Part shown: positions 8,907-18,136 of the stretch, piece by piece
How the letters are laid out: each line of letters starts with the position of its first letter
Numbering within the stretch: position 1 is the first letter of the stretch
DNA from: an uncultured Roseobacter sp.
GTDB lineage: Bacteria > Pseudomonadota > Alphaproteobacteria > Rhodobacterales > Rhodobacteraceae
Direction of reading: 5' to 3'
NCBI RefSeq assembly: GCF_947493125.1
Contig: NZ_CANLQB010000007.1
Coordinates: 248,001 to 312,000 of the forward strand
Length of the DNA stretch: 64,000 nt
Position numbers and translations under genes: made by a program
Notes under the pieces: generated by a model
The model's input: only the letters and a program-made list of their open reading frames with translations
What the model was told of the DNA's origin: nothing
The model's database searches: none

Positions 8907-10624
8907 CCTTGGTCTCCTTCTTTCGCGCATGGCGGCTGGTCCTGATCCATGGTCGGCAGCGGCGCCGTCAGGAAGGACCCGATTTCGGTCGGCTTGATCG
9001 GTCGGCCGATCAGGAAGCCCTGAATTGACGCACAGCCGTTGGCCCGGATACGCGCCAGTTGCTCAACGGTTTCGACACCTTCGGCAAGCACGTTCATGCC
9101 AAATGCCGCGCCGAGCTGCGCAACCGCCTCGACGATCTGGTGCGCGTTGTCGTCAGCGAAGGGCTCCCGCACAAAGGACTGATCGATCTTCACCTTGTCG
9201 AACGGGTATTTGCGCAGATAATTCAGCGACGAATAGCCAATGCCGAAATCGTCGAGCGAGATCCTGATCCCGAGGGATCGCAGATCGTTCATCCGCTGCA
9301 GCACGACCTCTTCCTTCTTCAGAAGCGTGGTCTCGGTGATCTCCAGTTCAAGCCGGTGCGGCGCCAGACCGGATGTCGCGAGCGCCGTGCTGACCGCGTT
9401 CACGAAACCGCTGTCCTCGAACTGCATGGACGAGACATTGACCGCCACCGCGATGTCCTCGGGCCAGGCTGACGCCGCCTTGCAGGCTTCGGCCAGAACC
9501 CAGGCCCCGATATCGATGATCAGCCCCGTGTCTTCGGCGATCCGGATGAAGTCGGACGGCAGGATCTGGCCCATGTCCGGATGGTTCCAGCGGATCAGGG
9601 CCTCAAACCCGGTGACCCGGTGCTCCTGAAAATCCACCTGCGGCTGGAAGACGATCTCGAACTGCTGCAGGAGGAGCGCCTTGCGCAGATCCATTTCAAT
9701 GTCGCGCCGCCGCTCCAACTCGGCAAACATCTCGTCTTTGAACCAGCTGAACTGGTTGCGGCCGGACCGTTTGCTCTCGTAAAGCGCGATATCGGCTCTC
9801 TGCAGCAGTTTCTCCGGATCACGCTCCTCCGGCCGCCGCGCCGCCAAGCCGATGCTCACGCCGATTGTCAGCTGGTGACCGTCGATCAGGAAGGGCCTGC
9901 TGACCATCTTGATGATGCGTGCGGCAATATCTTCGGCGCAGGACAGCGGGTTGTCGGCCAGCAGAATGGCAAACTCGTCGCCACCAACCCGGGCAACGAC
10001 GTCTTCCCGCCGGATCGCCCTCTTCAGCCGCTCTGCCACTTTGCGCAGCAGACCATCCCCAACCGTATGCCCCAGGGTGTCGTTGACCTGCTTGAAGTGG
10101 TCCAGATCGAGAAACAGCGCAACGACGCCGTCCCTCTCTCCCTGGTCTTCCCGGACCATCTGCTCAAAGCAGGTCTTGAGATATTTCCTGTTGCCCAACC
10201 CCGTGAGCTCGTCCGCTTCGAACTGCGGCGCGGCCCCCTGAGACTGGCCTTGCGCATTGCCCGCAATGCCGATCCATCCTCCCGCCGGGTTGGGCGACCA
10301 GGCAATGTCGGCCCGCATCTGCGACGTCTCCGCAGCCACGGCAGGGACATCGCACGCGGGCGGCCGGGCCTCCGCCGGGAGCGAACAGGCCTTGAACACC
10401 TCAGGATAGTGGCGCCCCAGAACGGCGTCGGGGTCCGTCTCCGCCGCACTCACCGCGCTCAGGAACGCGTCATTGACAAAGGACACGGCACAGGTCGCCG
10501 AAATCGCGACGACCCCGACGTCCACATTGCGCAGCCCCATGAGAATATCCGCCGGATCCCCCATCAGGGGCGATCCGATAGGGGGCGAATTCAGATCATC
10601 CGCGGCATGGTGGTGCTGCGCCAA
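8903..10624 (-). CDS. PAS-like/GGDEF/EAL cyclic-di-GMP enzyme
   Basis: 573 residues from a TTG start with a strong AAGGAG 6-8 bases upstream. Residues about 25-90 are a PAS-like sensor (NVDVGVVAISATCAVSFVND). The GGDEF domain (about 140-300) has an intact VARVGGDEFAILLAD active site preceded by RRED five residues earlier, the RxxD inhibitory site for c-di-GMP. The EAL domain (about 320-560) has GFEALIRWNHP, AVNVSSMQFED, LDDFGIGYSSLNYL and KIDQSFV, so the metal and catalytic positions look intact. It could therefore both make and degrade c-di-GMP. Its stop overlaps the start of a BLUF gene by four bases, suggesting that the two products are made together and that light controls the enzyme in trans. 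Confidence 0.93.
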   Translation of the reverse strand: MAQHHHAADDLNSPPIGSPLMGDPADILMGLRNVDVGVVAISATCAVSFVNDAFLSAVSAAETDPDAVLGRHYPEVFKACSLPAEARPPACDVPAVAAETSQMRADIAWSPNPAGGWIGIAGNAQGQSQGAAPQFEADELTGLGNRKYLKTCFEQMVREDQGERDGVVALFLDLDHFKQVNDTLGHTVGDGLLRKVAERLKRAIRREDVVARVGGDEFAILLADNPLSCAEDIAARIIKMVSRPFLIDGHQLTIGVSIGLAARRPEERDPEKLLQRADIALYESKRSGRNQFSWFKDEMFAELERRRDIEMDLRKALLLQQFEIVFQPQVDFQEHRVTGFEALIRWNHPDMGQILPSDFIRIAEDTGLIIDIGAWVLAEACKAASAWPEDIAVAVNVSSMQFEDSGFVNAVSTALATSGLAPHRLELEITETTLLKKEEVVLQRMNDLRSLGIRISLDDFGIGYSSLNYLRKYPFDKVKIDQSFVREPFADDNAHQIVEAVAQLGAAFGMNVLAEGVETVEQLARIRANGCASIQGFLIGRPIKPTEIGSFLTAPLPTMDQDQPPCAKEGDQG

Positions 10625-10924
10625 CGTCCATCTCCTTCAAAACTGGGCACTGTCCTACCACTGCCTTGGTGTAGGATTCGTTTAAAGGCACAGGCATGAA
10701 ACCTTGTATTCAAACGATCTTTCTTAAAACTGTCGCGCCTTTGCCCACAGCCCCATGCCTGGAGCAGATCCCCAGACGGCCGGGCACACACCCAAGGTCA
10801 GAGCCCGATCTGCACCTCGCAGAGCGCCACCCCACCCCGGCCCGGTTGCTGGCGGGATGAGAACCGAGATGGCTTTTTGTGTCGCGATCTGGCAGATTTG
10901 CAGCATTCTTTTTGGATCTTGAGC
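10625..10924. other. Divergent intergenic region between GGDEF-EAL gene and unknown cassette
   Basis: 300 bases between divergent starts. It holds an imperfect inverted repeat (annotated separately at 10653-10676) near the GGDEF-EAL start and a T/A-richer patch at 10865-10920 that could carry the promoter of the rightward cassette. I could not assign -35/-10 boxes with confidence. Confidence 0.4.
10653..10676. promoter_or_regulatory. Inverted repeat upstream of GGDEF-EAL gene
   Basis: TCCTAC and GTAGGA arms are separated by 12 bases, 29 bases before the TTG start of the GGDEF-EAL gene. The inner part can pair a little further (ACC/GGT). It could be an operator or a leader hairpin. There is no independent support. 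Confidence 0.25.
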
Positions 10925-11734
10925 ATGTCGAATTCAAGCAGAGCCCTGCGGCAGGTCGTGTCGCTCGATGGCTGGATCGCCACATTTGACGCAGACGACA
11001 CCGCAACCGTGCATGCCGATGTGGTTTTCCGCGAAGGCCGGTTCGGCGCCGAGCAGGACGACAAGGTGCGCTTCCGCCTGTCGCTCAGGCGGGCTGAAAT
11101 CGTGGTGATCGCGCCCGACACCGAACCCCTGCGCGTGATCCGTTCATCCGTGGAACGCACCCCCGCCCGCGAAGAGCAGACCCGGCTGGTCACCCATCAG
11201 ACCACGGCGCAAGCCCATGGCAAGGCGGGGCTGTCCCTCTCCAGCGCTCTGACCCCCGGGGCCGACCTCGCCCTCGGGGCCGAAGCGCATCGCTCGCTGA
11301 CCACGCGGCAGGAGTTGACCGAGAAGGTCGCCGGGCACGTCGAACAGCATTTCACGACCCTCGAAGGGCACCCGGCGTGGGAGGTGCGCGCCATCGGTCG
11401 CGACTGTCTGGACGGCTCCCCCTGGGACGCGGCCGGCGCCCCGCGGCTCAAGGTCAAGAGGCAGGCCGAGCGCAACGCCGACGGCGACAAGCCGACGATG
11501 CGCTTCGAGATGCGCTGCCGGCGGGAAGACATCGAGATCTCCGACCTCGAACTCAAGGACCCGGAAAAACAGGGCTGGTTCGCCCGACGCTCCAACCGCG
11601 ATGTCAACCTCGCCGCCGCCGAGCAGGTGATCAAGGAAGAGCTGCTGTCGGCGGGCTTCCTGCAGGTCGCCGATCTGAACGAAAAACATGCGGATGTCGT
11701 CATCGCCGATGTCATCGTCTCCGAGGACTGGTAG
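10925..11734 (+). CDS. Unknown protein, first gene of a two-gene cassette
   Basis: 269 residues from the ATG at 10925 (MSNSSRALRQVVSLDGW), chosen because the upstream extension is unlike the rest. I recognise no family. The N-terminal 75 residues look beta-rich (DGWIATFDADDTATVHADVV, RFRLSLRRAEIVVIAP). The middle has a Gly/Ala/Leu-rich stretch (LSLSSALTPGADLALGAEA), and the C-terminal part is charged with DIEISDLELKDPEKQGWFA and a final DVVIADVIVSEDW. There is no signal peptide or membrane helix, so it is probably cytoplasmic. Its stop overlaps the GTG start of the next gene by one base, so the two are surely co-expressed and probably interact. Confidence 0.7.
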   Translation: MSNSSRALRQVVSLDGWIATFDADDTATVHADVVFREGRFGAEQDDKVRFRLSLRRAEIVVIAPDTEPLRVIRSSVERTPAREEQTRLVTHQTTAQAHGKAGLSLSSALTPGADLALGAEAHRSLTTRQELTEKVAGHVEQHFTTLEGHPAWEVRAIGRDCLDGSPWDAAGAPRLKVKRQAERNADGDKPTMRFEMRCRREDIEISDLELKDPEKQGWFARRSNRDVNLAAAEQVIKEELLSAGFLQVADLNEKHADVVIADVIVSEDW

Positions 11735-13665
11735 TGCCCGGCTGGCAGGAGAAGGTCGTGCAGGTGATGCTCGCCGAGACCTCCGATCTGCGGGCGCTGG
11801 CGCGCATGGTCGGGCACGATCCGACTACCTTCTGGCGCGATGCAAACTTCCGGCAGGCAGATCTGTCAGGCCAGGATCTCAGTGGGCTGGATATCTCCGC
11901 CGCGATCCTCCCGCCAACCGCGCAGGCGGCCTCTGAGCCCGCGCCTGGCAGCCCGAATCTCGCGGACAACCCCAAAGCGGTGGCCCATGACCACCTGGTT
12001 CGCGGACTGAAAGCCTTGGACCGCGTCCTCGCAGATTGGCCACACTACGAAGCGCCTCTCGCCAACGCGCTTGCGGCGTTCAGACTTGCCGTCGACGCCC
12101 ATCAGTCGCTCTCCGAGACCGCCGGGGAGGCCGAGGCCCGCTACAGATTGGCCGAAGCCCTGCTGCTGCGTGCCTATGCCTCCGCCGACCACGTCAAGGA
12201 TGCCATCGACACCGCGGAATACGAGTTGCGCCACGCCAAAACGTTGCGGGAAGCCTCGGATGACACCGACCGACTGGCGCGGTATCATGACGCGCAGGGC
12301 ATGGCGCTGCGCCTCAAATCGCGGACGCAAGAGGACGTCGCGGCAATAGACACCCTCACCCGCGCGCAAACCTGTTTCGACGCCATGACCGAGCATGAGG
12401 CATCGGCGCGGTCTGAGATCCGCAAGATGGGCGTCTTTCGCGAAATCTTCCTCCGGGGTGGAACCACCAACAGCGCCGACCACGCGATCCTCAGCGTTCA
12501 CATCAAAGAGCTGGAGCGGATCTGGTCGCCGGTGACTGGTCCCGTCCCCGCAGCCATCGCCGCAGCGGCGCAGATCGAACACAGCGCCCATCGTCTCACC
12601 CTGGCCCAGATGACCCGCCAACCGCTCGGCACCAAGGCGCGCGAGGACATCCGCGACACGCTCATCACGGCCATGCGGTCCGCGTCCTACCTCGACTGGA
12701 TCGAAGCGCAGCGCTGCCTGACCGACCTCGACGCGCTGCAACAGGCCCCGGATCCGCCCCCCGCAGACGCGGACGCATCCCCGACGCTGGACGCCGCCCG
12801 CACCGAGGCGCTGAGCCGCGCGCAGGCCCGGCTGGCCGAGGGTGACGCCCACCTGCGCGCGCTCATCTCCGCCCCCGATCTCGATTTCACACAGCTTGAC
12901 CCTGCGCTTGATTGCTACGCCGACGCCGAAGACCTCTATGGCCTCCTTGAAGATGTCGCGCTGATCGAGGGCGAGCCAGGCCGGGCCTATGCCATCCTGC
13001 GGCGCGGCATGGCGCATCTGCTGAAAACAACAGATGACGCGCTGACCGGCCAAGCCCAGGCCGAGGCCTGCACCGACGCCCGCTTTGCCATGGATCTGGC
13101 GGCGGCCAGCCTCGCCGGGCGCAGCGATGTGCCGCTCGCCCTGGCCGAAGCGCTCGACGCGCAGGCCTTCGGTCTGCGGATCGAGGCCCATGTCTCCACC
13201 TCCGCCGCAGCTGTCGACGCCTTGGCGGAAGCCGCAGCCCTGCACCGCCGGGCCAGTGGCGTCGAAGGCCTGCCGCGCGCGGTGAGCTATCGCTATCGCA
13301 CCCACGCCTTCGGCGCGGAGCGGGAGCTGGAAGAGCGCCGGTCCGCCGACCCGGCCACGCTCCAGGCCAGCCGCCTGCGCGCGCAAAAGGCGCTGCAGAC
13401 CAGCGACAGCAGACGCACCGACCGGACCAGCGCCGCTGAGGAAGCGGCGTATATGGCGATGCTCGCCGAATACGCGATGTCCGTCACCGCCGAACTGAAG
13501 CTTGCCGCGCCCGCAGATGTCAAAGAGCAGCGCGCGCAGAGCAAGGAGACGACCGATCAGACCCTGCAAGAGGCGATGGCGCTGGCCGCCACGCTCTTCA
13601 TGCCGCTCGACTGGATGCTGCTGCATCGCACACGGGCACAGCTGCGCAGGCTCGACGCGCACTAG
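11734..13665 (+). CDS. Unknown helical-repeat protein with N-terminal pentapeptide-like segment
   Basis: 643 residues from a GTG that shares its first base with the preceding stop; GAGG lies about 8 bases upstream. Residues about 12-55 read DLRALARMVGHDPTTFWRDA then NFRQADLSGQDLSGLDIS, an A(D/N)L-type pentapeptide-like run. The rest is long Ala/Glu/Arg-rich helices (SETAGEAEARYRLAEALLL, AEDLYGLLEDVALIEGEPG, GRAYAILRRGMAHLLK) resembling a TPR/SEL1-like solenoid, but I could not fix repeat borders. No catalytic motif, membrane helix or signal peptide is seen. Such solenoids usually bind proteins, so this may be a scaffold or sensor for the preceding gene product. Function unknown. Confidence 0.7.
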   Translation: MPGWQEKVVQVMLAETSDLRALARMVGHDPTTFWRDANFRQADLSGQDLSGLDISAAILPPTAQAASEPAPGSPNLADNPKAVAHDHLVRGLKALDRVLADWPHYEAPLANALAAFRLAVDAHQSLSETAGEAEARYRLAEALLLRAYASADHVKDAIDTAEYELRHAKTLREASDDTDRLARYHDAQGMALRLKSRTQEDVAAIDTLTRAQTCFDAMTEHEASARSEIRKMGVFREIFLRGGTTNSADHAILSVHIKELERIWSPVTGPVPAAIAAAAQIEHSAHRLTLAQMTRQPLGTKAREDIRDTLITAMRSASYLDWIEAQRCLTDLDALQQAPDPPPADADASPTLDAARTEALSRAQARLAEGDAHLRALISAPDLDFTQLDPALDCYADAEDLYGLLEDVALIEGEPGRAYAILRRGMAHLLKTTDDALTGQAQAEACTDARFAMDLAAASLAGRSDVPLALAEALDAQAFGLRIEAHVSTSAAAVDALAEAAALHRRASGVEGLPRAVSYRYRTHAFGAERELEERRSADPATLQASRLRAQKALQTSDSRRTDRTSAAEEAAYMAMLAEYAMSVTAELKLAAPADVKEQRAQSKETTDQTLQEAMALAATLFMPLDWMLLHRTRAQLRRLDAH

Positions 13666-13708
13666 GCTGCTTGGCGGCCTTCAAACCCGGCGCAGGCTCC
13701 ACCAGCCC

Positions 13709-14458
13709 CTACAAGGGCGTCGCAAAGGACCTCGAGCCGCGTCCCTCTTGCGCACGCCGCCGGTCCTCCTCCGCAATCGCGGCATCGAGCGGCGCCCGGT
13801 CCGTCAGACCCGAGAAATCATCGCGGCGCGGCATCACATGCGCCACATGCAGGAAACGCTCCTGCGCCACATCGTAAAGACGGCGCAGCTCCGGCAAGGG
13901 ATCCGCGTGATCATCGGCGCGCAGATCAAGCCAGGGATAATCCTCGCCGCGGTGGATGCGCAGCGCCGCGGACTGCTTGCCGCGCTTGTCTCCGCCCGCA
14001 AGCTCTCCGGCCTCCATGGCCGTCAGCAGACGCTCCGCAAAGGGAAGGTCAGCCGCCGACTGATACGCCGCCAGCGTCTCGACGATCACCGCCTCTCCGG
14101 CCAGCATGTTCCCGGCGACCGACACGTCCTCGCCGGAGACATGCCCGCACCAGTCTATGCAGTCCTCACCGGTGTGCGCGGCGATGTCACCTGCCGCATC
14201 GATCATATGCGCCTGCCGCTGCGCCTCTCCGCCGTCCCGCGCGACCAGATCGGCCAGAACAGCGGAAGCCGCTTCGCCCACGGCCATCCGATCTGCCGCC
14301 TCGATGCCCCAGAGCGGGTTCACGAAGGCCTGCGTTGCAACGGCGCATCTGCCGCCGCGAATATGCGGCACCAGGGCGCCCACGGCAAAAAACCGGGAGG
14401 CCACGGCAATCCCCAGATCACCAGTTGACGGGTCGCGCGCAACAATCGAATAGGTCAT
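13709..14458 (-). CDS. DUF1028 family protein (Ntn-hydrolase-like)
   Basis: 249 residues, beginning MTYSIVARDPSTGDLGIAVA and GALVPHIRGGRCAVATQAFVNP, the typical N-terminal sequence of DUF1028 proteins, which are suspected Ntn-fold hydrolases of unknown substrate. The start has a good AAGAGGAG Shine-Dalgarno. It is the last gene of the leftward peptide operon, 13 bases after the gamma-glutamyltransferase-like gene. That context suggests action on amide or peptide bonds of the imported compound. It has no signal peptide and is probably cytoplasmic. Confidence 0.88.
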   Translation of the reverse strand: MTYSIVARDPSTGDLGIAVASRFFAVGALVPHIRGGRCAVATQAFVNPLWGIEAADRMAVGEAASAVLADLVARDGGEAQRQAHMIDAAGDIAAHTGEDCIDWCGHVSGEDVSVAGNMLAGEAVIVETLAAYQSAADLPFAERLLTAMEAGELAGGDKRGKQSAALRIHRGEDYPWLDLRADDHADPLPELRRLYDVAQERFLHVAHVMPRRDDFSGLTDRAPLDAAIAEEDRRRAQEGRGSRSFATPL

Positions 14459-14471
14459 CGGTCTGCTCCTC

Positions 14472-16262
14472 TTATCGTCCGGCGGCGTAGGCTTGCATCA
14501 TGCGGGGCGTCGCAGCGGCCTTCAGCATCCCATCCGGCCCGCGGCTTGCCGCGGTCAGCCGCCCGACGGTCCAGGGCTCCGCCACCTCCACATCATGCCC
14601 CCGCGCCCTGAGATCGCTGATCACCGCCTCGCCAAAGGCCGGCTCCAGCATCAGATGCCCGGGCCTAGTGCCGCGCGGATAGAAGGACGACTGGAAATGC
14701 CCCGTGTGAAACAGCGGCCCGTCGATCGCTTCCTGCAGGTTCAGCCCCCCGTGCACAAGGCGCAGCAGCAGGATCAGCTGCCACTGGTCCTGCTGGTCGC
14801 CGCCGGGTGTGCCAAAGGCGTGCCGCGTGCCGTCGGGCTCCTGTGCCATCGACGGCGAGAGCGTCGTGCGCGGCCGCCGACCCGGTGCGAGGGACGTGGG
14901 CAGCCCCTCGTCCAGCCAGAACATCTGCGCTCGGGAGTTGAGCGGCATGCCAAGCCCGGGCACCACCGGCGACGACTGCAACCAGCCGCCCGACGGCGTG
15001 GCAGAGACCGCGTTGCCCCATTGGTCGATCACGTCGATATGCACCGTGTCGCCGCGCCGTTCCGTCAGATGCGCCATGGTCGGCTCACCCGCGCCCACCC
15101 CGGGGCCCGCGGCCTGCGGGGCGGCGGCCCGGGCGACGGCCGCATCGGCCCAGGCGTCATAGCCCTCCACGCGACCGGGCCGCTGCTCCTGAGAGCTGGT
15201 CGCACCGATCAGATCGCGGCGGCCTTCGGCATAGGCACGCGACAGCAGCGACGCTGTCGGGATATCGCTGTGCAGCGGATCCCCGTAATAGGCTTCCCTG
15301 TCCGCAAAGGACAGCTTCATCGCCTCGATGACCCGGTGCACGAACTCGGCGCTCGTTGCATCCATTGCGCCAATGCCACTGCCCTCCAGAATCCGGAGCG
15401 ACTGCAGCAGGGTCGGCCCCTGGGTCCAGACCCCGCCTTTCCAGACCGTCCACCCCTCATAGTCGACATCGAGCGGCGGCTCATAGGTCGCTTCCCAGGC
15501 GGCCATGTCCTGCCCGGTCAGCACGCCTTTCCGGCGGCCCCCGGCGGCATCCATCACGCAGGCATCGCGCATCCAGCTGTCGATGGCCTCGGCGATGAAG
15601 CCTTCGCGGAACGTGCGCCGCGCCGCCTCGATCTGCGCCTCCCGCCCGCTGGCGCCCTCGGACTCGGCCAGCAGCCGCTCCCAGGTGTCGGCCAGCGCCG
15701 GGTTTCGAAAGAGCGCGCCGGCAACAGGGGCCGCCCCGCCCGGCATCCATGTCTCATAGGACGTGGACCATTCGTCGCGGAAGAACTCCGCAAGCCCCGC
15801 GATCGTCCCCGCCACCCGTGGCAGGACGGGATGACCATGGCGCGCATAATAGATCGCAGGCTCAAGAATTTCGCGCAGCGACAACCGCCCGTGATCGCGC
15901 AGCATCAGCATCCAGGCATCGAAGGCCCCCGGCACCACGGTCGCCAGCAGGCCCGAGCCCGGAATGAGATCCAGCCCCTCGGCGCGGTAGTGCTCAATCG
16001 TCGCCCCCGCCGGGGCCACCCCCTGCCCGCAGACCACCGTGGGCGCGGCATCCCCCGCAAGCCGGATCAGCGCAGGCATATCCCCCAGCGGCCCGTTCAG
16101 ATGCGGCTCAACCACATGCAGCACGAACCCCATGGCCGCCGCCGCATCAAAGGCCGAGCCCCCCTGCTCCAGCAGCTTCATGCCCACCGCCGAGGCGATC
16201 CAATGTGTCGAGGTGCAGACGCCGAAGGTTCCCTTGATCTCGGGGCGGGTTGTGAAAGTCAT
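14472..16262 (-). CDS. Gamma-glutamyltransferase family hydrolase, cytoplasmic (YwrD-like)
   Basis: 596 residues, an Ntn-hydrolase that matures by self-cleavage before a threonine. The likely nucleophile is Thr406 in GDTVHIDVIDQWGNAVSATP, followed by SGGWLQSSPVVPGLG and LAPGRRPRTTLSPSMA, the substrate-binding part. The N-terminal half shows GMKLLEQGGSAFDAAAAMGF and EPHLNGPLGD. Unlike periplasmic GGT of E. coli there is no signal peptide, so it should hydrolyse gamma-glutamyl compounds inside the cell after import. It sits 15 bases after the DppC-like permease and before DUF1028. Substrate (glutathione, gamma-glutamyl amines or similar) is inferred only. Confidence 0.88.
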   Translation of the reverse strand: MTFTTRPEIKGTFGVCTSTHWIASAVGMKLLEQGGSAFDAAAAMGFVLHVVEPHLNGPLGDMPALIRLAGDAAPTVVCGQGVAPAGATIEHYRAEGLDLIPGSGLLATVVPGAFDAWMLMLRDHGRLSLREILEPAIYYARHGHPVLPRVAGTIAGLAEFFRDEWSTSYETWMPGGAAPVAGALFRNPALADTWERLLAESEGASGREAQIEAARRTFREGFIAEAIDSWMRDACVMDAAGGRRKGVLTGQDMAAWEATYEPPLDVDYEGWTVWKGGVWTQGPTLLQSLRILEGSGIGAMDATSAEFVHRVIEAMKLSFADREAYYGDPLHSDIPTASLLSRAYAEGRRDLIGATSSQEQRPGRVEGYDAWADAAVARAAAPQAAGPGVGAGEPTMAHLTERRGDTVHIDVIDQWGNAVSATPSGGWLQSSPVVPGLGMPLNSRAQMFWLDEGLPTSLAPGRRPRTTLSPSMAQEPDGTRHAFGTPGGDQQDQWQLILLLRLVHGGLNLQEAIDGPLFHTGHFQSSFYPRGTRPGHLMLEPAFGEAVISDLRARGHDVEVAEPWTVGRLTAASRGPDGMLKAAATPRMMQAYAAGR

Positions 16263-16277
16263 GGCAGGTCCTGATCT

Positions 16278-17141
16278 CTATGTGTCACGAGGGTCGAGCG
16301 CATCGCGCAGCCCGTCCCCCAGAAGGTTGAACCCGAGCACCACGAGGAAGATCGCAATGCCGGGATAGAGCGCCATCCACGGCGCCTGTTCGAGGAAGTT
16401 CTTGGCGATGTTCAGCATCGAGCCCCACGACGGCGCGGGCGGCTGCTGGCCCAGCCCGAGGAAGCTCAGCGATGCCTCGGCAATGATCGCCGTGGCAATC
16501 GTGAGCGTGCCCTGAACGATGATGGGCGGAAAGATATTCGGCAGGATATAGCGCCAGATCAGCGCGAGGTGCCCCACGCCGATGGCCCGGGCACTTTCCA
16601 CGTAGTCTTCGGTCATGACCGCAAGCGTCTGTCCGCGCGCCAGCCGGATGAAGATCGGCATCGCCGAGACACCGATGGCGATCATCGCGTTGGTCAGCGA
16701 TGGCCCGAGAAACGCCGCAAGCGCAATGGCAAGGATCAGAAACGGTGCCGCCAGCAGCGCTTCGGTGACCCGGCTGATCACCGCATCGGTCCAGCCGCGC
16801 CGATACCCGGCCAGCACCCCCAGAGGCACCCCGAGCGCCACCGCGATCATGACCGAGACCACCCCCGCCAGAAGCGAGGCCTGCGCCCCCCAGATCATCC
16901 GCGACAGCACATCCCGGCCGATCTCATCGGTGCCGAAAGGGTGCGCAGCACTTGGGGTCTTGCGCACGGCGGACCAGTCGGTCTCCGCCGGCCCCGGCAC
17001 CGGCAGCAGCGGCGCCAGAAGGGCGATCAGGACGAAGAAGACAACGATGGCCCCGCCCAGAAGCGCCGAGGGGCTTTTGCGGAACTTGACCCAGGCGCGG
17101 CTCTGACGCTTGGGCAGAACGGGATCGGCAACAGCGCTCAT
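16278..17141 (-). CDS. Peptide ABC transporter permease (DppC/OppC-like)
   Basis: 287 residues with an N-terminal cytoplasmic start (FRKSPSALLGGAIVVFFVLI), HPFGTDEIGRDVLSRMIWGA and several membrane helices, the arrangement of DppC-type permeases. The EAA loop appears as ESARAIGVGHLALIWRYILP. Its ATG overlaps the stop of the DppB-like gene (ATGA), so the two permeases are translated together. It pairs with the neighbour to form the inner-membrane channel for the binding protein encoded upstream. Confidence 0.93.
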   Translation of the reverse strand: MSAVADPVLPKRQSRAWVKFRKSPSALLGGAIVVFFVLIALLAPLLPVPGPAETDWSAVRKTPSAAHPFGTDEIGRDVLSRMIWGAQASLLAGVVSVMIAVALGVPLGVLAGYRRGWTDAVISRVTEALLAAPFLILAIALAAFLGPSLTNAMIAIGVSAMPIFIRLARGQTLAVMTEDYVESARAIGVGHLALIWRYILPNIFPPIIVQGTLTIATAIIAEASLSFLGLGQQPPAPSWGSMLNIAKNFLEQAPWMALYPGIAIFLVVLGFNLLGDGLRDALDPRDT

Positions 17142-18082
17142 GTGTCCCTCATGCGTGGGTTCAGAACGCGGTAGGCCGCATCCGCCAGAATATTCATGAA
17201 AATAAAGGCAATGCCGGTGCAGAGCACGATGCCTTGCACCACCGCATAGTCCCGGTTGAAAACCGCATCGACGACCAGCTTCCCGAAGCCCGGAATGGTG
17301 AAGATCTGCTCGGTCAGAACCGCCCCGGCAAGCAGCTCGCCAAACAGCAGCGTGGTGACCGTCACCACCGGCACAAGCGCGTTCCGCAAGGCATGTTTGA
17401 CGAGCACCGTGCGCTCCCGCAGCCCCTTGGCCCGCGCCGTGCGCACATAATCGGACTGCAGCACGCTCAGCATCGCCGAGCGCGTATGCCGCATCAGCGT
17501 CGCGGCGATGGCCGTCCCGAGGACGAAGGCGGGCATCAGCATGGTGCGGATGGATTGCAGCGGATCCTCCGAGAGCGGCTGATAGCCCGAAGCAGGCAGC
17601 CAGCCCAGTTTCACAGAGACCAGCAGGATCAGCATGATCCCCAGCCAGAAGTTCGGCACCGACAGCCCCGACAGGGCGATTAGGTTCGCCAGCCAGTCAA
17701 TCCACGTGCCCTTCTTGTAGGCCGAGAGCACACCGGCCGGGATACCGATCAGCATCGCGATGATCAGGGCCATCACCGCCAGCTGGATGGTCACGGGCAG
17801 CTTCTCTCCAATCAGCTCCAGAACCGGCTGGTTGGTGCGCAGCGAAATCCCCAGATCGCCCTGCAGCGCGTTGCCCGCCCAGGCAATGTACTGCATCGGC
17901 AGCGGATCGTTGAGCCGGTACTTCTCGCGCAACGCCGCGATCACCTCCGGATCGCGCTCCTCGCCTGCCATCACCAGCACCGGATCCCCGGGCAGCAGCT
18001 TCTGCAGAGAAAAGACGAAGATGGAGATCAGAATGATCGTGGGGATCGCGATCAGAACGCGACGGGCAAGAAAACCGAGCAT
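17138..18082 (-). CDS. Peptide ABC transporter permease (DppB/OppB-like)
   Basis: 314 residues. The start MLGFLARRVLIAIPTIILIS and the motif KLLPGDPVLVMAG are classic for DppB/OppB permeases, as is DYVRTARAKGLRERTVLVKH, the EAA loop that contacts the ATPase. About six membrane helices are visible. It lies 54 bases after the binding-protein gene and overlaps the DppC-like gene by four bases. Confidence 0.93.
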   Translation of the reverse strand: MLGFLARRVLIAIPTIILISIFVFSLQKLLPGDPVLVMAGEERDPEVIAALREKYRLNDPLPMQYIAWAGNALQGDLGISLRTNQPVLELIGEKLPVTIQLAVMALIIAMLIGIPAGVLSAYKKGTWIDWLANLIALSGLSVPNFWLGIMLILLVSVKLGWLPASGYQPLSEDPLQSIRTMLMPAFVLGTAIAATLMRHTRSAMLSVLQSDYVRTARAKGLRERTVLVKHALRNALVPVVTVTTLLFGELLAGAVLTEQIFTIPGFGKLVVDAVFNRDYAVVQGIVLCTGIAFIFMNILADAAYRVLNPRMRDT

Positions 18083-18136
18083 GGCTCACAGGGCTCCGGG
18101 TGAGGGCCCGGCCGTCCGGCCGGGCCGTTGCAGGGG

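Noticed and set aside
7659-8945. 428-residue plus-strand ORF
   Set aside because: Its 3' part is antisense to the BLUF gene and the rest is low-information sequence with no start signal.
10890-10910. Sigma-54-like TGGCAGATTTGCA before the unknown cassette
   Set aside because: The GG and GC elements are only 7 bases apart instead of 10.
14493-16274. 593-residue plus-strand ORF
   Set aside because: Exact antisense shadow of the gamma-glutamyltransferase-like gene; composition artefact of high GC.
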